This document shows positions 8,934-13,996 of a stretch of 21,564 bases of DNA, one piece after another; the first letter of the stretch is position 1; each line of letters begins with the position of its first letter. Source of the stretch: JBCDBY01 sp039182715 (GTDB taxonomy: Bacteria; Planctomycetota; PLA2); NCBI GenBank assembly GCA_039182715.1, contig JBCDBY010000037.1, forward strand, positions 1-21,564, in the 5' to 3' direction. The notes beneath the pieces are model-generated. The model made no database searches, was not told where the DNA came from, and saw nothing but the letters and a program-made list of their open reading frames with translations. The position numbers were made by a program, and so were the translations under genes.

Positions 8934-8939
8934 AGAGTA
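8934..8939 (-). promoter_or_regulatory. Probable -10 box (TACTCT) of tRNA-Arg
   Basis: TACTCT on the minus strand lies 17 nt upstream of the mature tRNA-Arg 5' end. It fits the TAnnnT boxes seen before other genes here. No clear -35. Confidence 0.35.
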
Positions 8940-8975
8940 CCGTGCTTCTCCCGAGCACCACATCGTTCGGTGGGT

Positions 8976-9067
8976 CTTGGCGTCGCGTGTTGGGCCCTCG
9001 TTGAGGCGGCAAGAGAGCCGCTGGCGCTCTTGCCGGAAGGATGGCCGGAGCGGCGGGCTCGGACCCT
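8976..9067 (+). repeat. tRNA-flanking structured repeat, copy A (beside tRNA-Arg)
   Basis: Shared blocks with the unit beside tRNA-Ser are, in order: GTCT(TG)GCGT, CTCGTTGAGG (8998-9006), a hairpin (9007-9035), then CCGGAGCGGCGGGCTCG (9045-9061). The hairpin has a 9-bp stem CGGCAAGAG/CTCTTGCCG around the loop AGCCGCTGGCG. At the tRNA-Ser locus the stem bases differ but still pair, and the loop core GCCGCTGGC is the same. The block ends 6 nt before a copy of the tRNA-Arg 5' end. No ORF in this segment looks real. Confidence 0.6.
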
Positions 9068-9084
9068 GGTTGAGCTACGGGGGC
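9068..9084 (+). repeat. 17-bp exact copy of the tRNA-Arg 5' end (direct repeat of 8900-8916)
   Basis: GGTTGAGCTACGGGGGC occurs at 8900-8916 inside tRNA-Arg (D-arm to base 1, read on the plus strand) and again here. The two copies flank a 151-bp segment holding repeat copy A. This is a tRNA remnant: no cloverleaf can be formed around it. Confidence 0.85.
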
Positions 9085-9129
9085 TGGAAGGGGCTTGAGG
9101 CCCAAGGAAGGATACCGATCAGACCTACT

Positions 9130-9245
9130 CAAGTTCGGTTGGGGTGGAGGTCGATAGGGGGGCACCTCCGAAAGGTAGGGGGAGTTCCGAGTCCCCCGAC
9201 GATCATCCACGCCCGGCGTGTCGTGCAGTACACGCCGGGTTTTTT
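9130..9245 (+). ncRNA. Candidate structured small RNA ending at an orphan terminator
   Basis: Three hairpins follow one another on the plus strand: GGAGGT/ACCTCC (9146-9169), GGGGGA/TCCCCC around GTTCCGAG (9178-9197), and a strong terminator (9212-9239) followed by six T. No plus-strand protein gene lies between popT (ending 7773) and this point to need such a terminator. No clear promoter is visible, so the 5' end given is a guess. The middle hairpin resembles a tRNA T-arm with one inserted base, so a decayed tRNA is an alternative. Confidence 0.3.
9212..9245 (+). terminator. Rho-independent terminator, plus strand
   Basis: A perfect 10-bp stem CCCGGCGTGT/ACACGCCGGG with an 8-nt loop is followed directly by TTTTTT (9240-9245). 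It is directional: there is no T-run on the minus side. It serves no recognisable upstream gene. Confidence 0.8.
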
Positions 9246-9255
9246 CGTTCGCCTT

Positions 9256-9379
9256 CGCCCGCTGCGCGGGCTTCGGCGCAACAGGTTCGCCACCGGCTGA
9301 TCGCGGGAGAATCGAACCCGGCTCGGTACTCCCGGTATCCGCGACTCCAGCTGGCTCGGAGTCGCCCGCTGCGCGGGCT
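9256..9379. repeat. Pair of identical GC-rich hairpins (17-bp direct repeat)
   Basis: CGCCCGCTGCGCGGGCT occurs at 9256-9272 and 9363-9379. Each copy contains the palindrome GCCCGC-TGC-GCGGGC. Between them lies tRNA-like debris, with GTTCGATTC on the minus strand at 9317-9309. The arrangement is REP-like in an otherwise gene-free stretch. Confidence 0.55.
9300..9345 (-). other. tRNA-like remnant (T-loop consensus plus pairing ends)
   Basis: On the minus strand GTTCGATTC (9317-9309) matches the tRNA T-loop consensus. Flanking TCGCGG (plus 9301-9306) and CCGCGA (9339-9344) can pair as an acceptor-like stem, but only about 32 nt lie between them. There is no anticodon arm, so this is at best a collapsed tRNA relic. 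The pairing could also be chance in GC-rich DNA. Confidence 0.3.
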
Positions 9380-9454
9380 ATGGCGCGACAAGTCAGCAAA
9401 GGAGTCGACGAGCCACTCCCGCCGGCTCTCATCAAGCTCCCGGGGTCGCCCAGC

Positions 9455-9476
9455 CCCAACGGCGTAAGCCGTTGGG
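9455..9476 (-). terminator. Hairpin downstream of tRNA-Pro, possible terminator
   Basis: A perfect 9-bp stem CCCAACGGC/GCCGTTGGG with a 4-nt loop begins about 13 nt past the 3' end of tRNA-Pro on the minus strand. No T-run follows, so it could be a processing or stabilising structure rather than an intrinsic terminator. Confidence 0.4.
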
Positions 9477-9489
9477 CCAGAAATACCGC

Positions 9490-9561
9490 TCGGGGAGGTG
9501 GGAGTCGAACCCACACCTGAACCCCCCAAAGGTTCCGCTCTACCGTTGCAGCTACTCCCCG
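9490..9561 (-). tRNA. tRNA-Pro (anticodon TGG)
   Basis: Acceptor CGGGGAG pairs fully with CTCCCCG, giving the C1-G72 pair and A73 expected of bacterial tRNA-Pro. The anticodon stem GAACC/GGTTC encloses loop TTTGGGG, anticodon TGG, with G at position 37. The T-arm is GTGGG-TTCGACT-CCCAC. CCA is not encoded, unlike the Arg and Ser tRNAs in this window. The D-loop is short. Confidence 0.93.
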
Positions 9562-9638
9562 ATCCGGGTTTTTGGGTTCGGGCGGATGGTAGCACGTGTG
9601 CCTTGCTCCGGTCCGTGTCGCGGGGGACACTGGAAGCG

Positions 9639-10901
9639 ATGAAGGTTCTCGTCGTCGGAGGCGGTGGTCGCGAGCATGCGATCGCCTGGAAGATCGCGCA
9701 GTCGCCGCGCGTGGAAGCTGTTTACTGCGCCCCGGGCAACGCCGGGATCGAACAGGTCGCGACCTGCGTCGACATCGGCGCGAGCGACATCGACCGGCTG
9801 GTCGGGTTCGCCAAGGAGATGCACATCGACCTGACGGTGGTAGGCCCCGAGGACCCGCTCTGCCGCGGTATCGTCGATCGCTTCGAGGCGGAGGGCCTGC
9901 GCATCGTTGGTCCGCGCGCGCAGGCCGCGGAGCTCGAGGGCAGCAAGATCTTCTCGAAGCGCATCATGACCGACTACATGATCCCGACCGCGGCCGCGCG
10001 CACGTTCGAGGATCACCAGCGCTGCCTCGCCTTCGTCGAGGAGGGCGACTTCCCCGTCGTCATCAAGGCGGACGGCCTCGCGGCCGGCAAGGGCGTGTTC
10101 ATTGCGCAGAACTTCGACGAGGCGAAGGATGCGCTCGAGGCGTGCTTCGTTGAGAAGCGCTTCGGCGAGGGCGGCGCGCGCGTGCTCATCGAGGAGCATC
10201 TGCAGGGCGAGGAGGCGAGCGTCTTCGCCTTCACGGACGGCAACACGATCGCCGTTCTGCCGACCGCGCGCGACTACAAGCGCGCCTACGATGGGGACGA
10301 GGGGCTGAACACCGGCGGCATGGGCTGCTACTCGCCGTCGTCGCGCCTGACGCCGCAGATCATGGATCAGGTCGTGGGCCAGATCCTCGTGCCGACCGTC
10401 CACGCCATGAACCGCGAGGGGCGCACCTACAAGGGCATTCTCTATGCCGGACTCATGCTCACCAAGGGCGGCCCGAAGGTGATCGAGTTCAACGCCCGTC
10501 TCGGCGATCCCGAAGCGCAGGCGGTCCTGCTGCGCCTCAAGAGCGACATCGTCGATGTCTTCGAGGCGGTCCTCGACGAGCGCCTCGACGAGGTCGAGCT
10601 GGAGTACGACGAGCGCCCCGGCGTCTGCGTCGTGATGGCGTCGGAGGGGTATCCCGGCCCAAGCTCCATCGGCAAGGCGATCGAGGGTCTCGACGCGCTC
10701 GCCATGGGATCGGACCTGCAGGTCTTCCACGCCGGAACCCGCCGCCGCGACGCCGAGATCGTCACCTCGGGCGGGCGCGTGCTGGGCGTGACGGCGCTCG
10801 GAAACGACCTCGAGGATGCCCGGAAACGGGCCTACGAGGCGGTGTCCGGCATCTCGTTCCAGGGCGGGCACCACCGCAGCGACATCGCCGCTTCCGGATA
10901 A
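9639..10901 (+). CDS. purD: Phosphoribosylamine-glycine ligase (GARS)
   Basis: PurD joins glycine to phosphoribosylamine with ATP, the second step of de novo purine synthesis, in the cytoplasm. The 420 residues are normal length. The N-domain opens MKVLVVGGGGREHAIAWK, followed by an ATP-grasp core (VVIKADGLAAGKGV, LNTGGMGCYSP) and the C-terminal lid ending near FQGGHHRSDIA. The family signature RFGDPEAQ reads ARLGDPEAQ here, a conservative Phe-to-Leu change; the metal-binding D-P-E is retained. The ATG at 9639 is chosen because the glycine-rich nucleotide-binding motif begins immediately. Any upstream start would extend into tRNA-Pro. It is first of a tight plus-strand run with the STN protein, the Fur-family gene and tadA. 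Confidence 0.96.
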   Translation: MKVLVVGGGGREHAIAWKIAQSPRVEAVYCAPGNAGIEQVATCVDIGASDIDRLVGFAKEMHIDLTVVGPEDPLCRGIVDRFEAEGLRIVGPRAQAAELEGSKIFSKRIMTDYMIPTAAARTFEDHQRCLAFVEEGDFPVVIKADGLAAGKGVFIAQNFDEAKDALEACFVEKRFGEGGARVLIEEHLQGEEASVFAFTDGNTIAVLPTARDYKRAYDGDEGLNTGGMGCYSPSSRLTPQIMDQVVGQILVPTVHAMNREGRTYKGILYAGLMLTKGGPKVIEFNARLGDPEAQAVLLRLKSDIVDVFEAVLDERLDEVELEYDERPGVCVVMASEGYPGPSSIGKAIEGLDALAMGSDLQVFHAGTRRRDAEIVTSGGRVLGVTALGNDLEDARKRAYEAVSGISFQGGHHRSDIAASG

Positions 10902-10942
10902 CCTGTAACCGACCCGGCCGCCGCTGCGTTCGGAGGGACAAG

Positions 10943-11608
10943 ATGAGAGCTCTCGCCATCCTCGCCCTCGTTCCCGTACTCGCCCTCCCGGGCCAGGCCG
11001 CCCCCACGTCGGCCAAGGAGCTGGCCAACCTGCTCGCCGGACGTCGCATCTCCGTCGAGTTCAAGGACGCCTCGCTCGACAAGGTGGTTGAGTACGTACG
11101 GGCGGCCACCGGCGCGAACATCGTCGTGCGCAAGCAGAAGATCGAGAAGGACGGCGGCGACGCCGACGCCATCGAGATCACCATGAAGGTGCGCAACGTC
11201 TCGGCGCTCGACTTCCTCAAGCTCGCGCTCGAGCCGCACGGCCTCGGCCTCGCGGCGCGCAAGAACGTGCTGCTCATCACCTCGAAGCAGGACGCGCGCG
11301 GCAAGCCGGTGCTGCGCATGTACGACATCTCCAGTCTGCTCGTGCAGATCCGGGACTTCCCGGCGCCGGACATCAACGTCTACCCGACCAACTACGAGCC
11401 GCCCGAGGCGCCGGAGCCCGAGGTGCACCAGGCGGTCGAGTCGTCCGAGGAGGTGGCCGAGCTGCTCCGCAACTTCATCGGCGAGGAGACCTGGGAAGAC
11501 GAGGGCGTGCGCATTCACGTCTTCCGCCGCCAGCTTTTCGTTCGCCAGTATCCGAGCGTCCACCGCAAGATCGCGCGCTTCCTGTTGCAGCTGAACGCGT
11601 TGCGGTAG
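10943..11608 (+). CDS. Exported protein with secretin/TonB short N-terminal (STN)-like domain
   Basis: The 221 residues start with a signal peptide (MRALAILALVPVLALPGQAA, cleavage near residue 20). Residues of about 35-115 (ISVEFKDASLDKVVEYVRAA through VLLITSK) match the STN/secretin N-domain pattern: two beta-alpha units in which 'the set of weakly expressed strands' is followed by ALDFLKLAL and a final LLIT strand. A second unit follows: MYDISSLLVQIRDFP, then ELLRNFIGEETW and LFVRQYPSVHRKIARFL. There is no secretin pore domain, so it is not a complete secretin. It may be a periplasmic partner of a secretion or pilus system. The ribosome site GGAGGGACAAG precedes ATG 10943, 41 nt after purD. 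The precise role is unknown. Confidence 0.75.
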   Translation: MRALAILALVPVLALPGQAAPTSAKELANLLAGRRISVEFKDASLDKVVEYVRAATGANIVVRKQKIEKDGGDADAIEITMKVRNVSALDFLKLALEPHGLGLAARKNVLLITSKQDARGKPVLRMYDISSLLVQIRDFPAPDINVYPTNYEPPEAPEPEVHQAVESSEEVAELLRNFIGEETWEDEGVRIHVFRRQLFVRQYPSVHRKIARFLLQLNALR

Positions 11609-11611
11609 ACT
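11606..11611 (+). promoter_or_regulatory. -10-like box TAGACT before the Fur-family gene
   Basis: TAGACT begins at the stop codon of the STN gene and ends 6 nt before the GTG at 11618, which would put the start codon near +1. A TTGCAG 15 bp upstream (11585-11590) could be a -35. The Fur-family gene may therefore have its own leaderless promoter inside the operon. Confidence 0.4.
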
Positions 11612-11617
11612 CCCGGA

Positions 11618-12091
11618 GTGTCCGCGGACCATATCGAGCAGGCCACCGAGCTCTTTCGTCGCTTCCTGAAATCGAAGGACCTCAAGGTCACGCGCCAGCG
11701 TGAGATCCTGTTGCGCCGCATCTTCGAGAGCGAGGGGCACTTCAGCGCGGAATCGCTGGAGGATCGCGTCAAGGGCGACGGTATTTCCAAAGCGACGATC
11801 TACCGCACGCTGCAGCTGCTGGTCGAATCCGAGCTGATCGCCGAGGTGCTGCTCGAGGACGACCGGCGCTTCTACGAGCACATCTGGGGACGCACGCCGC
11901 ACGACCACATCGTCTGCACCGACTGCCGCAAGGTCTTTGAGTTCGCGGCGTCGGAGCTGGAAGACGTCGAGAGCGAGATCGCCGCGCGCATCGGGTTCGT
12001 GCCGGTGCGACATCGGTTGCGGATCGAGGCCCACTGCACGCAGTACCGCGACACCGGCTCCTGCGATCGCGAGGAAATCCACCTCTCTTGA
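11618..12091 (+). CDS. Fur-family metal-responsive transcriptional repressor
   Basis: The 157 residues have a winged-helix DNA-binding half (about 15-90: KVTRQREILLRRIFES, HFSAESLEDRV, SKATIYRTLQLLVE) and a dimer/metal half. PHDHIVCTDCRKVFEF carries the H-D-H sensing motif and the first Zn cysteine pair CxxC. Glutamates stand where PerR has its diagnostic aspartates (FYEH and VFEF), which argues for iron, or possibly zinc, sensing over peroxide sensing. The usual second Cys pair near the end is stretched to C-x8-C (CTQYRDTGSC), so structural zinc may be bound differently. GTG 11618 lies 9 nt after the preceding stop, and GGAG abuts it, so the ribosome site is poor. The last codons overlap tadA by 4 nt (TTGA). 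Confidence 0.9.
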   Translation: MSADHIEQATELFRRFLKSKDLKVTRQREILLRRIFESEGHFSAESLEDRVKGDGISKATIYRTLQLLVESELIAEVLLEDDRRFYEHIWGRTPHDHIVCTDCRKVFEFAASELEDVESEIAARIGFVPVRHRLRIEAHCTQYRDTGSCDREEIHLS

Positions 12092-12558
12092 GCGAGGAGC
12101 CGACGCAGCAGCAGCTCGACGAGCGCTACATGCGCATGGCGCTGCGGGAGGCGCGGCGGGCGGCGGACGACGACGAGGTTCCCGTCGGCGCCGTGATCGT
12201 GCACGGCGAGCGCGTGGTGGGGCGCGCCTACAACCAGTGCGAGCGCCTCAAGGACGCGACGGCGCATGCGGAGATGATCGCGATCACGCAGGCGTCGGCG
12301 GCGCTCGAGAACTGGCGGCTGACCGACGCGACGCTTTACGTCACGCTGGAACCCTGCGTGATGTGCGCCGGCGCGCTCATGCAGGCGCGCATCGGCCGCC
12401 TCGTGTACGGCGCGCCGGACGAGCGGGGCGGGGCGTGCGGTTCGCTCTACAACATCGGCGTCGACCCGCGGCTCTACCATCGGTTTCCGGTGGAAGGCGG
12501 CGTGCTCGAGGGGGAGTGCGCCGAGCTGCTCGTGGAGTTCTTCGCGCGGAAGCGGTAG
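12088..12558 (+). CDS. tadA: tRNA-specific adenosine deaminase
   Basis: TadA deaminates A34 to inosine in tRNA-Arg(ACG) in the cytoplasm, widening codon reading. The 156 residues are usual for the family. The zinc-deaminase motif HAE (H60, E62) and PCVMC (C90, C93) are intact, as is the N-terminal EVPVGAVIV strand. The start is TTG 12088, which overlaps the Fur-family stop in TTGA. The first ATG (12130) would trim part of the first helix (YMRMALREARRA), so TTG is preferred. It ends back-to-back with the convergent DUF4388 gene: the two stop codons touch with no spacer. Confidence 0.94.
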   Translation: MSEEPTQQQLDERYMRMALREARRAADDDEVPVGAVIVHGERVVGRAYNQCERLKDATAHAEMIAITQASAALENWRLTDATLYVTLEPCVMCAGALMQARIGRLVYGAPDERGGACGSLYNIGVDPRLYHRFPVEGGVLEGECAELLVEFFARKR

Positions 12559-13032
12559 CTACGCCAGCAGCCGCACCTGCAGCAGGATGCGGTCGATGTC
12601 CAGGCAGTCGGATGCCAGCACGCCGTCCGTGGAGACTGACTCCCCCCGGAACTCGTACGAGCCGTCCGTCCACTGCAGCACGTCGTGCACGATGCCCGCG
12701 ACGTGCATGGCGATCTCCTCGTCCGCGACCCGACCGCTGATCAGGCCGAGTTCGTAGAGGATCGTGCCGAGCGGCTGCGCGAACGTCCGGCTCTTCTGCA
12801 CCCGCAGCACGCCGCGCAACGCGTCCTCGGTCAAAACGCCCTTCTGGACCAGCACGCGTCCGATCGGCACGGCACGCGTCGACGTCGCGAAAAGCACCTT
12901 GCCGTTGGCAACGGTCAGGCGCGCCATGCCCTCGTCCGCGCGGATGCGAACGACACCGCAGGCACCCGAATCGGCGAGCTTGCGCAGGGCGTCCGGCAGC
13001 TCCCGGACGAGTTTCGATTCACCACTCTCCAC
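12559..13032 (-). CDS. Stand-alone DUF4388 (PATAN-like) domain protein
   Basis: The 157 residues match the DUF4388 pattern seen in signalling proteins of delta-proteobacteria, cyanobacteria and planctomycetes. A short beta unit reads GVVRIRADEGMARLTVANGKVLFATS. Two helical repeats then follow (PIGRVLVQKGVLTEDALRGV and PLGTILYELGLISGRVADEE), and it closes with VLQWTDGSYEFRG. Such domains usually sit next to receiver or kinase modules as protein-interaction units; here it is alone and divergent from a histidine kinase/response regulator pair 160 bp away, which may be its partner. GTG 13032 follows a good ribosome site (GAGGTG, 4 nt). Function is inferred only from the fold family. Confidence 0.72.
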   Translation of the reverse strand: MESGESKLVRELPDALRKLADSGACGVVRIRADEGMARLTVANGKVLFATSTRAVPIGRVLVQKGVLTEDALRGVLRVQKSRTFAQPLGTILYELGLISGRVADEEIAMHVAGIVHDVLQWTDGSYEFRGESVSTDGVLASDCLDIDRILLQVRLLA

Positions 13033-13160
13033 GTTTCACCTCTTCGTTTGCTTCCCCTTTTGTCTTTCGGACGAGGCGCGCGACCGACTTGAAGGCGCAT
13101 TGCCCGATGTCGTCCACAGGAATCGGGCACGAATGCTGGGGGATCGCGCGGCGCGAGGAG

Positions 13161-13166
13161 TAGAAT
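13161..13166 (+). promoter_or_regulatory. -10-like box TAGAAT before the histidine kinase
   Basis: TAGAAT lies 26 nt before GTG 13193 and fits the TAnnnT consensus found elsewhere in the window. No clear -35. Transcription would begin near 13173. Confidence 0.4.
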
Positions 13167-13192
13167 CCGGCCCAACAAGCCGGTCCCGGCTC

Positions 13193-13996
13193 GTGGTGTG
13201 GAAACCATGCGCGACTGAAAACAGCGATTCCAAAAGCGGCACAAAGCCAACGCCCGTTTCGCACGGCGCGCTACACCGCATTTGGGAGGAGATTGCTCTG
13301 TCCGATACACGAAGCAGCCATGACCGGCTGGCGGAGGTAGGAATTCTCGCGGCCGGGCTTGCGCACGAGCTCAACAATCCGATCGGGTCGATCCTGTTGG
13401 CGGCCCGCAACGCGAGCGCTGCGCCCGACCGTGCCGAGGAGTGCCTCGACACGATTCGTCGCAACGCGTTGCGTTGCGCTTCGGTCGTGCGTCGCGTTCT
13501 GGATGTCGCACGTACCGACCCGGGCCAGCGCGAGTCGCTCGATCTCAACGAGATCGTGACGGCCGCCATGGAGCGCACCACGGATCTCGCGGGTGATCAT
13601 CACGCGACGATTCAACTCGATCTCGTCGCCGGCGGCGCGCCGGTGCACGGCAGCGCGGTCGAGCTCGAGCAGGCGATCGTCAATCTCATTAGCAACGCTG
13701 TCGAGTCGCGCGAAGGCGCGCACGTACGACTGGAGACCGCGACGGGGCCCGACGCATCGACGCTCCTCATTGAGGACAACGGAGTCGGGATCCCGGCGGA
13801 GCTTCGCGATCGCGTCTTCGAGCCCTTCTTCACGACACGACAGGAGAAGGGTGGGACCGGTCTCGGGCTGAGCCTCGTCCGTGCCATCGCGCACGCGCAC
13901 GAGGGACGCATTGAGCTCGAGGATCGGGCGGGAGAGGGAACACGGGTCCGGCTCACTTTGCCGCGACCGGGAGAACACGCATGCAACGGGTCCTAG
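13193..13996 (+). CDS. Soluble histidine kinase (HisKA + HATPase)
   Basis: It autophosphorylates on His and passes phosphate to a partner regulator. The H-box is ILAAGLAHELNNP, followed by the dimerisation helices. The ATP-binding domain has N-box VNLISNAVES, G1 DNGVGIP, F-box FEPFFTT and G2 GGTGLGLSLV, all intact. No membrane segment or sensor domain precedes the H-box, so input must come from a partner. GTG 13193 is the first canonical start (268 codons including stop) but has no ribosome site, and the first 35 codons have weak third-position GC. A CTG at 13298, 6 nt after GGGAGGAG (13284-13291), gives a 232-residue product that starts just before the H-box and may be the true start. The 3' end overlaps the response regulator by 16 nt. 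Confidence 0.85.
   Translation: MVWKPCATENSDSKSGTKPTPVSHGALHRIWEEIALSDTRSSHDRLAEVGILAAGLAHELNNPIGSILLAARNASAAPDRAEECLDTIRRNALRCASVVRRVLDVARTDPGQRESLDLNEIVTAAMERTTDLAGDHHATIQLDLVAGGAPVHGSAVELEQAIVNLISNAVESREGAHVRLETATGPDASTLLIEDNGVGIPAELRDRVFEPFFTTRQEKGGTGLGLSLVRAIAHAHEGRIELEDRAGEGTRVRLTLPRPGEHACNGS

Noticed and set aside
11618..12091. PerR peroxide regulator acting on katG
   Set aside because: The diagnostic positions carry Glu as in Fur rather than Asp, and katG is about 9 kb away with its promoter outside the window.
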